Origin: Bacteroidales bacterium
Lineage (GTDB): Bacteria; Bacteroidota; Bacteroidia; Bacteroidales; VadinHA17
Assembly (NCBI GenBank): GCA_003141895.1
Contig: PLNT01000003.1
Coordinates: 6,134-70,133 of the forward strand
Direction: 5' to 3'
Length of the DNA stretch: 64,000 nucleotides
A program made the position numbers and the translations under genes. Position 1 is the stretch's first letter. Each line of letters opens with the position of its first letter. The notes beneath the pieces were generated by a model that worked only from the letters and a program-made list of their open reading frames with translations, was not told the origin of the DNA and did not search any database. Of the stretch, positions 29,060 to 38,072 are shown one piece after another.

Positions 29060-30436
29060 TTACTTTTCTTTCTCTTCTTCAGCTTCATCCAAACTCTCCA
29101 GCTTTGCAAACTGAAGTGGTTTCTTAAAGAAGTTTGTACGATAAGCACCATAGATCAGACCAAGTGTAAGCCAGCTGATACCAACGATCTTGGCTTTAAT
29201 TCCCAGACTGAACCATAGATAAAGACAGATAGAAAATCCAAGAATGGGAACAATAAAATATGTGAATCTTTTGCGTTCACCGCGTAAATAATAATGCATG
29301 AATGAGGATACATTGACTCCCATAAATGCCACCAGGGCTCCGAAGTTAAGCAACTGGGCCCCCAGCGGGTAACTTAAGAGAAAGACACCTCCCAGTACCA
29401 ATACTCCAATCAGAATAATATTGTTGGATGGTATATGTGTTTTTGGATTTATATATGCAAAAAACCTGCCCGGAATTGCATTATCTCTTCCCATGCCATA
29501 TAAAAGACGTCCTGCCCCGAGGTGAGCTCCTGCACCTGAACCAATAGTTGCAACCAGCAAGGCTATGTTGACTGTATTGAAAAGCCAATGTCCACCTGCC
29601 TTACCTGCAACATAACAAAATGCCGTATCCTGATCGGGAAAGTTGGTTCCCGGCCAAACAAGCTGGGCAAAATAAACCTGAACCGATGCAAGTATGCCTG
29701 TGATTACACAGACGAGTACCGTTGCAAGTAATATATTACGGCGAGGATTATGAACCTCTTCCGACAAGGTTGAAATACCATCAAAACCGATATAGGTAAG
29801 TACTGCCAGCGATGCGCCTGCTGATACTGAATGAAATGAAAATGTTTTAGGATCATAGAAGGGTCGGGTCCATTCTGCAGCATTTGCCGGAGGATTTAAA
29901 AACAGATACCTGACAGCGGCGCCAAGGAAGAGTATGATAACTACCCCTAATCCGGTTGCGATTATAGAATTCGTGCGTGAGCTTGATTCAATTCCGCGAA
30001 GGTTCATTGCTGTAAACAGACAGGTAAAAGCAATTGCATAAACAGGATAAGGGATTTCAGGAATCATATTTATTGCAGCTTTACTGATCCATATCACGCA
30101 AATTATAGGATTCATTACATAATCGAAAATCATTCCCCAACCTACAAAGTAACCAAGCGACGGATGAATCTCCCTGCTTACATATGTATATGCTGAGCCG
30201 GCACTCGGATAGGCATTTGCCATACGCCCGTAACTGATAGCGGTAAATAACATGGCAACCATACCTATAATAATAGTGGTAACAACATGGCCCTTGGCCA
30301 GTGTTGCTGCAGCCCCGAATAATGGCATTGGCGCCGTGGGCTGAATAAGAATTATCCCATACAGTACCAGTGATGATAACCCGAGAACACGTTTTAAGCC
30401 TGGTCCCGACGGGGATGAAGTTTTAATGTCACTCAT
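29060..30436 (-). CDS. APC-family amino acid permease
   Basis: 458 residues with twelve predicted helices. The first helix region has GLSSLVLYGIILIQPTAP, close to the APC GxG substrate-binding loop, and FDGISTLSEEVHNPRRN marks the family helix 6-7 loop. Closest in feel to the YfnA/cationic or aromatic amino acid branch; the substrate cannot be read. It is followed by nothing on its strand and faces away from the GH2 gene. Confidence 0.9.
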   Translation of the reverse strand: MSDIKTSSPSGPGLKRVLGLSSLVLYGIILIQPTAPMPLFGAAATLAKGHVVTTIIIGMVAMLFTAISYGRMANAYPSAGSAYTYVSREIHPSLGYFVGWGMIFDYVMNPIICVIWISKAAINMIPEIPYPVYAIAFTCLFTAMNLRGIESSSRTNSIIATGLGVVIILFLGAAVRYLFLNPPANAAEWTRPFYDPKTFSFHSVSAGASLAVLTYIGFDGISTLSEEVHNPRRNILLATVLVCVITGILASVQVYFAQLVWPGTNFPDQDTAFCYVAGKAGGHWLFNTVNIALLVATIGSGAGAHLGAGRLLYGMGRDNAIPGRFFAYINPKTHIPSNNIILIGVLVLGGVFLLSYPLGAQLLNFGALVAFMGVNVSSFMHYYLRGERKRFTYFIVPILGFSICLYLWFSLGIKAKIVGISWLTLGLIYGAYRTNFFKKPLQFAKLESLDEAEEEKEK

Positions 30437-30621
30437 ATCGCTTGCTTAAAATAAATTTAATGACCATAAACCTAATAATTATTAGCCTAATTAATATAAC
30501 CACACCTGAAAATTAAATAAGATTTGAAGGAATTAATTTCTTAGATCTTACCCGACGATTAATTTCATTAACTTTATTACCCTCAAAATGTTTTACCTTT
30601 TTACAATTAAATGCAGACAAT

Positions 30622-33207
30622 ATGAAAACTTCTATTTTCCTGACATCCGTTTTAATAGTATTGCTTCCCCTTGCCAGCCTGGCGCAGAATACGATTGGTG
30701 GGAAACTACTTTTAAAAGACAACTGGACCATTCAATCTTCAAAAGAAATAAAAGCAGAAGCAAAGGCTATTTCAACGACCGGTTTTAAGAACGAGGGCTG
30801 GTATCCGACTTCTGTTCCCACAACTGTACTTGCTGCATTGGTTGCTAATAAAGTATATCCCGATCCTTATTACGGTACTAACTTTAACAATCTTCCCGGC
30901 GTAATCCCTTATCCCAAAAGGGAGATGCCTGATGACAGTCCGTTTAAAGTAGCATGGTGGTACCGCACGGAATTCAAAATTCCGGCTGACTTTAAAAACA
31001 TGCATACATGGCTTAAGTTTCACAGTATTAATTATAAAGCAAATGTATGGCTGAACGGGAAGCTCATTGCCGATACAACAACCATTGAAGGTGCATACCG
31101 TTTGTTTAATCTCGACATTTCCAATGCTGCTCTACCCGGAGCTGACAACTGCCTGGCTTTGCAGATATTTCCTCCAAAAGGGCAGGATCTTACTATAACA
31201 TGGGTGGATTGGAATCCTACCACACCTGACAGGGGAATGGGGATATGGTATGATGTGACAATTAATGCTACAGGAGATGTAGCATTTGAAAATCCTCAGG
31301 TCATAACAAAACTGAATCTGCCTTCAACCGACCAGGCAAAACTAACGGTATCAACTGATCTCCGTAATGCAGGTTCTAAAAAGATTACAGGTGTTCTGAA
31401 AGGTACAATTGAAAATATAACGTTCTCGCAGAATGTCACTCTGGAACCCGGCGAAACAAAGGTTGTAAGTTTTTCACCTGAAACATTTCCACAGCTTGTT
31501 ATTGCTAATCCAAAATTATGGTGGCCTCATACAGTCGGTCCCCAGAATCTGTATGATCTGAATCTTAGTTTTGATGTATCAGGCAAACCAACAGATACAA
31601 AGAAAGTACGTTTTGGAATCAGGGAGATTTCATACTGGATGAACAGCTTTGGTAAGCAGAATGTAAAAGTTTTCCAGGTAAACGGGAAGAATATCGTTAT
31701 TAGAGGAGGCGGATATGTGCAGGATCTTATGCTGCGTCCTTCGAATGAAAGAGTTGATGCAGATCTTTTGTATGCAAAACATATGAATCTGAATGCACTG
31801 AGAATGGAAGGTCCTCGTGGATCGGATTACCTTTTTGAAAGATGCGATGAAGAAGGAATACTGTTGATGGTAGGATGGTGCTGCTGCAGTGCCTGGGAAG
31901 GATGGAAAAAATGGACACCTCATACCGGAGATATAGCTGAAGCGAGCTGGAAAGATCAGATCCTTCATCTGCGCAATCATCCGGCAGTTTTTACCTGGTT
32001 ATATGGAAGTGATAATTTTCCTCCTGCTGAAGTTGAAAAACAGTATCTGAAAGTTCTGGATCAATATGATAATACAAGGCCTTACGAATCATCAGCCACT
32101 CAGGCGCTCAGCACTGTCCAGGGAATAACCGGAGTTCATATGGGTCCTTATCCGAATGTTTATGCTTATGAGACACCAAACTTCTGGTACACAAAACTTG
32201 AATTCAACACGGAAGCCGGTCCGACAGGCGAACAAATACCACCGATAGAAACCATGAGATGGATGATGCCTGAAAAAGATCTATGGCCAATGAGCCCATC
32301 ATGGGATCTTCGTCTGCATAAAGCATTTTACCCCATTGCCAGGGCTGCTTTTGAATCGCGCTATGGCAAACCCACAGGTGTTGAAGAGTATTGTATGAAG
32401 GCGCAGGTTTTCCAGCAAGAGGCAGTAAAAGCGATGTACGAAGCATTTGCCGGGAATAAATATAAATCAAGCGGCATAATTTACTGGATGTATAATTCAG
32501 CCTGGCCGAAAATGTATTGGCAGCTCTATGATTATTATTTCATGCCTAACGGAGCATTCTATGGAGCAAAAACAGCCTGCGAACCTCTTCATATTCAATA
32601 TTGCTACGGCGACAGCTCAATTAAAATCGTGAACTGTTTTTACAAGGATTTTAGTGGGTTAAAAGCTACTACGAAAATCTTTGATTTTAATATGAAAGAA
32701 GTCTATTCAAACAAGATAGCTGCAAATGTTGCGTCGGACACTAGCATGAAAATATCAAAGCTTGATATTCCAAAGGATATCACAAAAGTTTTCTTCCTTA
32801 AATTAGAATTAAACGATGCTTCCGGTAAACTGGTATCATCTAATTTTTACTGGTTAAGCTCCAATGGAGATGAAAAGGCTGACTTTACTGATCTTAGTAA
32901 GCTTCCGGCTTCTACCGTAAATGTCACAGCTTCGGCTCTCCAAAAGGTTGGTAATAAGTACAAGATGTCTGTCACTATTGAAAACCCCGGTACAACTCTT
33001 GCATTTGCTGTTAATCCAAAGATATTAAAGCTGAAATCCAAAGACCCTGTACTACCCGTTTTCTGGGAGGATAACTATTTTTCACTGCTTCCAAAAGAAA
33101 AGAGAACAGTTAGTGTTGAATTCGATTCGAAAAATCTTGATGGTGACAAGCCACTATTAAAGGTTGAAGGATGGAACGTGGCAGCACAGGAGAGGGAGGT
33201 TAAATAA
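30622..33207 (+). CDS. GH2 exo-beta-D-glucosaminidase-like enzyme
   Basis: 861 residues with a cleavable signal (about 1-21, ends SLAQ). Domains: jelly roll (about 30-215), Ig-like (220-335), TIM barrel (340-640) and two C-terminal beta domains. The barrel has GSDNFPP with D464 where other GH2 enzymes have Glu as acid/base, and NTEAGP with E531 as nucleophile. An Asp acid/base with Glu nucleophile is the arrangement known for CsxA exo-beta-glucosaminidase, hence the call. The CCC at 420-422 in the active-site region is unusual. Stands alone. Confidence 0.85.
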   Translation: MKTSIFLTSVLIVLLPLASLAQNTIGGKLLLKDNWTIQSSKEIKAEAKAISTTGFKNEGWYPTSVPTTVLAALVANKVYPDPYYGTNFNNLPGVIPYPKREMPDDSPFKVAWWYRTEFKIPADFKNMHTWLKFHSINYKANVWLNGKLIADTTTIEGAYRLFNLDISNAALPGADNCLALQIFPPKGQDLTITWVDWNPTTPDRGMGIWYDVTINATGDVAFENPQVITKLNLPSTDQAKLTVSTDLRNAGSKKITGVLKGTIENITFSQNVTLEPGETKVVSFSPETFPQLVIANPKLWWPHTVGPQNLYDLNLSFDVSGKPTDTKKVRFGIREISYWMNSFGKQNVKVFQVNGKNIVIRGGGYVQDLMLRPSNERVDADLLYAKHMNLNALRMEGPRGSDYLFERCDEEGILLMVGWCCCSAWEGWKKWTPHTGDIAEASWKDQILHLRNHPAVFTWLYGSDNFPPAEVEKQYLKVLDQYDNTRPYESSATQALSTVQGITGVHMGPYPNVYAYETPNFWYTKLEFNTEAGPTGEQIPPIETMRWMMPEKDLWPMSPSWDLRLHKAFYPIARAAFESRYGKPTGVEEYCMKAQVFQQEAVKAMYEAFAGNKYKSSGIIYWMYNSAWPKMYWQLYDYYFMPNGAFYGAKTACEPLHIQYCYGDSSIKIVNCFYKDFSGLKATTKIFDFNMKEVYSNKIAANVASDTSMKISKLDIPKDITKVFFLKLELNDASGKLVSSNFYWLSSNGDEKADFTDLSKLPASTVNVTASALQKVGNKYKMSVTIENPGTTLAFAVNPKILKLKSKDPVLPVFWEDNYFSLLPKEKRTVSVEFDSKNLDGDKPLLKVEGWNVAAQEREVK

Positions 33208-33210
33208 GAA

Positions 33211-33338
33211 TTGGCCCCCCTGCCCCCCTAAAGGGGGGTTAATTCTCAATGTTTTATTTAATTCATTTATGACACCAAATTGGTCCTCCTTTAGGGGGAC
33301 ATCCCGATAGCTATCGGGAGCGTAGCGGCAGGGGGTCA
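33211..33338. repeat. C-rich/G-rich palindromic element, type A1 (best copy)
   Basis: Runs from GGCCCCCCTGCCCCCCTAAA through GGGGGGTTAATTC, an AT-rich middle, CCTTTAGGGGGACATCCC, the palindrome CCCGATAGCTATCGGG and CAGGGGGTCA. The ends form imperfect terminal inverted repeats (GGCCCCCCTGCC against TGACCCCCTGCC). It separates two convergent genes. Confidence 0.85.
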
Positions 33339-33347
33339 TAGGTTCGT

Positions 33348-34469
33348 TTATTTTACCCCGTCGATATACCTGTTCCAGTTTATCAGCTTTCTCATTTCTA
33401 TCATATTGATCGGCCCCTGGATGCGATAAATAATATTGCCACCCTGTTCGACGAGTAAAGTATAAGGCAATGCTCCTGACCATTTCGGATCAACTGCTTC
33501 TACCAGATCCCCGTTATTATCGCTGCTGAAAATATAATTTTTGTTTGATGCTTCGTTCTTTTGCAGGAACTTCAGCACATTGTCTTTCCTTGATAACTTA
33601 TCAGCATTTATCGAAACGAATTCAAACTGGCGGCTGCGGTAGATACGATCGATAATTACAAAATCAGGAAATTCCTGTACACAAGGCCCGCACCATGAAG
33701 CCCATACAGTAATTAATCTCAGCTTATCCGATTTATTCTGAATGACTTTTCTAATTCCGGATGTGTCTATGTTTTCGAGTGTTACAGGGAGTTCTGACCA
33801 TTCTTTATAAAGTTTAATGGTACCCTCCGTTTTCCAGGCCCACTTGGTAGAACATCCAAATACTTTTGTCACAGGTTTTTCAATTTTCCTGTCTTCAAGA
33901 ACTGCATCAATGGCATTACTGAGTGTTTCTGCCTTTCCATTTTCCATTGAAGGATCGATGCACCCTACATACTGCAGCTTGCGGTTTTTGTCGAAAACAT
34001 AAGCATGAGGAGTGGCTTCAGGTCCATATGCAATTGCAGTTTTCTGATCATCGCCATCATACAGGTATGGAAATTTGAAATTTTTATCCTTTGCACGGAT
34101 TTTCATTGCTTCAAATGAGTCATCCAGGTCGGACCAGCCCTGTTCCCATAAGTTGAGGGATTTCATGCTATTTGATGATATCACAACCAGTGACACTCCT
34201 TTTGATGTGTACTTGCTGTAAATATTATTCAGCCTGTCCTGGTAGGCCTGGGCAGTTGGACAATGATTACAGCTGAAAACAATTACAAGCACTTTCGATT
34301 TTGCAAAATCGGACAATGAATATGTTTTATCATCGACGCCTTTCAGTTTGAAATCAGGTGCCTGGGATCCTGGTTCGAGAGTTTTAGGTTGGGGATGGCT
34401 TTCCTGACCGAATGCGGCATAGCCTGTCAGTAAAATTGTAATCAAAGCGAGGAATAATTTTTTTTTCAT
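33348..34469 (-). CDS. Secreted protein with two thioredoxin-fold domains
   Basis: 373 residues, signal peptide about 1-21. The first domain (about 30-190) is AhpC/TSA-Redoxin-like, starting GSQAPDFKLKG, with SCNHCP (a CxxC) where peroxiredoxin-like proteins carry their cysteine. The second (about 215-370) is TlpA/ResA-like with WASWCGPCVQEFP. The pair suggests a periplasmic thiol relay or a maturation factor for a secreted cysteine protein. It lies 72 bp after the HAD phosphatase gene. Confidence 0.85.
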   Translation of the reverse strand: MKKKLFLALITILLTGYAAFGQESHPQPKTLEPGSQAPDFKLKGVDDKTYSLSDFAKSKVLVIVFSCNHCPTAQAYQDRLNNIYSKYTSKGVSLVVISSNSMKSLNLWEQGWSDLDDSFEAMKIRAKDKNFKFPYLYDGDDQKTAIAYGPEATPHAYVFDKNRKLQYVGCIDPSMENGKAETLSNAIDAVLEDRKIEKPVTKVFGCSTKWAWKTEGTIKLYKEWSELPVTLENIDTSGIRKVIQNKSDKLRLITVWASWCGPCVQEFPDFVIIDRIYRSRQFEFVSINADKLSRKDNVLKFLQKNEASNKNYIFSSDNNGDLVEAVDPKWSGALPYTLLVEQGGNIIYRIQGPINMIEMRKLINWNRYIDGVK

Positions 34470-34541
34470 GAGATCAGGTAATATTCATTGGCAATTTATC
34501 AAATAAAAAACAAAGGACACAAAGTAAAACAAGTGTATACG

Positions 34542-35195
34542 TTAGAAATTCAATTTCTTTATCAGATCTTCATAACTTTCAACTATTTCATCTGCGCCTG
34601 TTTCCCTCAAAACATTGCCTTCAAATGAACTGGTCAGCCCGTAGGTAAATAAACCTGCTTTTTTGGCAGAAATTATTCCGTTTGGAGAATCTTCAATTAC
34701 AATAGAAGTCTGAGTATCCGCTTCTAAGCTGTCTAACGCTTTTAAATATGGGTCAGGAAATGGTTTATGCAGCTTTGTATCTACTTCTGTTATAACCAGA
34801 TCAAATAGATCTGAAATATGATAAAGTTCATTAACAAGCCCAAGACTGAATAATGATGTTGAACTAACAAGTGCTGTTTGAATACCCCTGGTTTTCACTC
34901 TTTTCAGAAAAGGTAAAAAGCCATCAATCAGTTTTAGTTCGGATAATATTTCTTCAAAGATCTTTTTTTTAGCATCCATAAGGAAGTCAGCAGGATGCTT
35001 CTGAGTAGCCAGGTTATTTGAAATATAATCGAAAAAAACTTTATCTGTCCTTCCTTTGTAGTCATCAAAAATTGTGGAAGGATAGGGGATCCCGAATTTT
35101 TCCAGTACGAGTTTTTTTGCTTTTGCATGTAAAGGTTCCGAATCGATAATTACACCATCAAAATCAAAAAGAATGGTTTTAATATCTATGATCAT
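34542..35195 (-). CDS. HAD-superfamily phosphatase (beta-phosphoglucomutase-like)
   Basis: 217 residues. Motif I is FDFDGVIIDSE near residue 9 (two Asp as nucleophile and acid/base), a four-helix cap follows, SST provides motif II (about residue 115), and IEDSPNGI near 175 gives the metal-binding acids. This is the PGMB/phosphatase-like subfamily that acts on small sugar phosphates; the exact substrate is unknown. Confidence 0.88.
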   Translation of the reverse strand: MIIDIKTILFDFDGVIIDSEPLHAKAKKLVLEKFGIPYPSTIFDDYKGRTDKVFFDYISNNLATQKHPADFLMDAKKKIFEEILSELKLIDGFLPFLKRVKTRGIQTALVSSTSLFSLGLVNELYHISDLFDLVITEVDTKLHKPFPDPYLKALDSLEADTQTSIVIEDSPNGIISAKKAGLFTYGLTSSFEGNVLRETGADEIVESYEDLIKKLNF

Positions 35196-35558
35196 GGAAA
35201 TAAAATAATTTAAGAATTATTGGATGGCCCAGACTGCCGATTCTGTCACAATTCAAAATTTGGTTACAAATTTAGACTTTCTTTTTACGTTTACCCACTG
35301 AGCTTGTCGTCTCGAATTAAATATGTGATTTCTTTAATTTGGTTTTTAAAAGACAAACGGTTTATTTTAGAATTACCCTGCTTACACAGCAGCTAAAAAT
35401 ACATGGTTGGTCTCAGCCGGGATTGGATATGTACTTACTAAGCCTAAGAAACAGTAATAACAAGAAGATATTAAAAATGCAAGATAACAGGGGGTTCGGA
35501 TTGTTCTCTTTGATTAACCTCAACCTTAACCCTAGCCTTCCCTGCGCCCTCTGCCCTG
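35196..35558. other. Intergenic region with degenerate repeats
   Basis: 363 bp between the HAD gene start and the FISUMP gene end. The last 50 bases contain a short run of CCTTAA/CCTCAA-type hexamers and a TGCGCCCTCTGCCCTG segment, the first example of the mosaic repeats common further on. I see no gene. Confidence 0.5.
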
Positions 35559-37424
35559 TTAATCCTTAACACAGCGAACGCTAAACCCAAAATTCAATGT
35601 GAAATGGGAATAGCGACCAATATAAGGACTACCCGAATCGAGGTTTGTAGAATATGCTTCTGTTGATGAGTATTGAGTAAAAGTCCAGAAACCTGTCTGT
35701 TCATTAATTCCTCCATAATAACCTTCTTGATTACGATACCCGGAAGGTAAAGCTGTAAAACCACTTTCATTGGTTGCATCTGAATTTCCACTGGAAAAAT
35801 GCAACAATCCGGCTTCCTTTAATTTTGAGCCCGCAACACTTCCTCCTCCCAGGTAATTAGTTAAGATGTCCCACTCACCAGTGGTTGGAATATGCCAGCC
35901 TAGCGGACAAATATTACGAGCATCTGTAATAGCATACCAGGTATAATATCTTCCATAAGTTGGTACATTGTTTTCATCCGCTCCGGCTGGCCATTGATAT
36001 TTGGGAGTACTCTCGCCTGTGATATTCAGTTGAGCAGGGGAGGTGGTTCCAACCAGAGCTCCATTTTGGTATTTTGTTGTTTTCAGGTTTTCTGCCATCC
36101 ATAATTGAGTACCGATTGTAACCGTATGGTACTGATTACCGTCAATATCTGATATTGTCCCGGTATATGTCTTGATTATTAATTCATTACCATACCCTGT
36201 TCCAACACCATTTATTGCATATGCCCGTAAATAATAAGTTGAATTTGGAGCCAGGCTGGCAATGGAAACTGAGAAATTTGCACCATCAGAACTGTTCAGA
36301 ACCTTTGTATCAGATGTCGTAGGATTATGTGAAGTACTCCAGCATATGCCACTCTCAGAAACATGAGATCCAAAATCAGTAATGATATTACCGCCACTCA
36401 TTGCTGAGGTTGTTGTAACGCCTGAAACATCTTTTGTAGTAATTTGTGGTTTAGCCTGTGTTATAAATGTAAAACCAATACCGTTTGTAGTTCCTAATTC
36501 GTTGGTAGCAACGATCCTGAAACAATATTTTGTCCCTTCCGCCAATCCCGAAAGATCAGCACTTACATTAACCGATGTACTGCCATCAATTGAGTTTTGT
36601 GCCGGAGTAATTGTACTTCCATAACCATAGGTAGTACCCCATTCAAAGGAAATCGTAGCTGGCAAATAGTTTGGATTCACAGAACCATTTAATTTTGCAG
36701 AACTTACACTAAGATTTGTTGCATCGAGTGTAGTCACTGTGGGCGACTGTCCAAGTGTTGAAAATGTCATGTCGCTACTGTATGTAATTCCCAGTGAGTT
36801 TTCAGCTTTAATCCTGAAATGATAAGCCGTTCCCATGGTTAATCCGGTTAAATCTGCACTGACAGTTACAGAAGCGCTCCCGCTAACCGGACTTTGCGTT
36901 GGGGTAACTGAAGTCCCGTAACTGGTTGTTGTTCCCCATTCAAATGTTATTGTTGTTGATAATGAATTCGGAATAACTGTTCCGTTCAATGTAGCAGAGT
37001 TGAGCGTTATACCTGAGGGAATGACAGCAGTAGCAGAAGGTTTATCTCCTAATGTGGTGAATGATACTGACTCTCCATAACCGGTACCGGCACTGTTTGT
37101 TGCATATGCCCTGACATAATACTTAGTGTCCGGAGCAAGTTGTGTTAAACTACTTGTAAAAGAGCTTGATTCAGCACTCTCAGTTGTTTTGGAATTTCCT
37201 ATAGTAGGATCAGCTGATGTATTCCAACAAATACCTTTAGAGATTAACGGAGCTCCACCATCATCTGTGATGTTGCCTCCCGATAACGCAGTTGCATAAG
37301 AAATCTCAGTAACTGCTGAAGTGGTTAAAACAGGAGGTGAGGGTTTATCTTTCTTACAGGAGTAAAATAAATTGAATGATAAGATTACCAGAACAAATAC
37401 GCAGATTTTTATAATGAATTTCAT
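35559..37424 (-). CDS. Surface lipoprotein: fibronectin-III-like repeats plus FISUMP domain
   Basis: 621 residues, lipobox FYSC (C23). Residues about 35-425 hold four or five beta-sandwich repeats of about 90 residues with recurring GGNITDDGG/GICW and ATLNGTVIPN...FEWGTTTSYG signatures. The C-terminal about 190 residues are a FISUMP domain, starting IDGNQYHTVTIGTQLWMAEN and ending in NFGFSVRCVKD, a C-type-lectin-like fold frequent in Fibrobacter and Bacteroidota. Probably displayed on the cell surface for binding; no partner gene. Confidence 0.85.
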   Translation of the reverse strand: MKFIIKICVFVLVILSFNLFYSCKKDKPSPPVLTTSAVTEISYATALSGGNITDDGGAPLISKGICWNTSADPTIGNSKTTESAESSSFTSSLTQLAPDTKYYVRAYATNSAGTGYGESVSFTTLGDKPSATAVIPSGITLNSATLNGTVIPNSLSTTITFEWGTTTSYGTSVTPTQSPVSGSASVTVSADLTGLTMGTAYHFRIKAENSLGITYSSDMTFSTLGQSPTVTTLDATNLSVSSAKLNGSVNPNYLPATISFEWGTTYGYGSTITPAQNSIDGSTSVNVSADLSGLAEGTKYCFRIVATNELGTTNGIGFTFITQAKPQITTKDVSGVTTTSAMSGGNIITDFGSHVSESGICWSTSHNPTTSDTKVLNSSDGANFSVSIASLAPNSTYYLRAYAINGVGTGYGNELIIKTYTGTISDIDGNQYHTVTIGTQLWMAENLKTTKYQNGALVGTTSPAQLNITGESTPKYQWPAGADENNVPTYGRYYTWYAITDARNICPLGWHIPTTGEWDILTNYLGGGSVAGSKLKEAGLLHFSSGNSDATNESGFTALPSGYRNQEGYYGGINEQTGFWTFTQYSSTEAYSTNLDSGSPYIGRYSHFTLNFGFSVRCVKD

Positions 37425-38072
37425 TATCAGGTTAAATTTGGTTCAACGACTCAGGTTCCAGACCTGATAAAGATAGAATAAGCAAGATATAAACCAAATG
37501 ATAAAAGCTTTAAAACCATCTACCAAAAAAAACGCAAAGTCAAACATGTTGCTTTGCGTTAAATGTCTTGCGGTCCTGCAAGTCCTTCTCAACTCTTAAC
37601 CTCAACCTCAACCTTAACCTTAACCTCCCCTGCGCCCAGCGCCCTGTGCTCTTTGGTTTCGCATCTAGTATTTATGATACTCCGGGGCTTAACGATGCAT
37701 AATACACGTGAAAGAGGAAATAAGTGGAAATAAATAGAAATGGGGGAGCGGGGGATGGAGAGAGAAGCGGAGAGGAATAGAATGCTGGAAGGGGAGAGTG
37801 GGAGAAGGGGAGAAACGGGAGACTTGGAGGGGTTGGGGCATAGCCGTCTGCCAAAGCTTTGGGAGAAATGTGATACTGCATAAAAAAGTTTCCCCTCCTT
37901 CAAAAGGAGGGGAAATGTATGAGGATTAACTTCAGTACTTTACATTCTATTTTGTATTACATTCTCTCCATATTTAACAATATTCAACTCTTTAAGTTGA
38001 CGGCTTTGAGGCTTGGTGTGGGTTTGGGCAAAAGGCATGGGGCTCGAGCCTCAGAGCACCAGCCTTAAGCAT
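37425..38072. other. Repeat-filled intergenic region
   Basis: 648 bp. It holds a mosaic tandem-repeat stretch (37561-37654: TTGCGGTC units, then CCTCAA/CCTTAA hexamers, then GCGCCC/CCCTGTG units), a long purine-rich tract (37735-37840) and a perfect 12-bp palindrome at 37889-37915. Reading frames across it are low-complexity and not supported as genes. Confidence 0.7.
37889..37915. repeat. Perfect palindrome TTTCCCCTCCTT-CAA-AAGGAGGGGAAA
   Basis: 12-bp arms and a 3-nt loop. The same core (CCCCTCCTT-CAA-AAGGAGGGG) occurs at 54271-54291, so this is a dispersed element. Could act as a transcription stop. Confidence 0.85.

Noticed and set aside
37589-37903. 104-codon minus-strand frame rich in Ser, Pro and Leu
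   Set aside because: It lies over a purine-rich tract and repeats; composition is that of the repeat, not of a protein.
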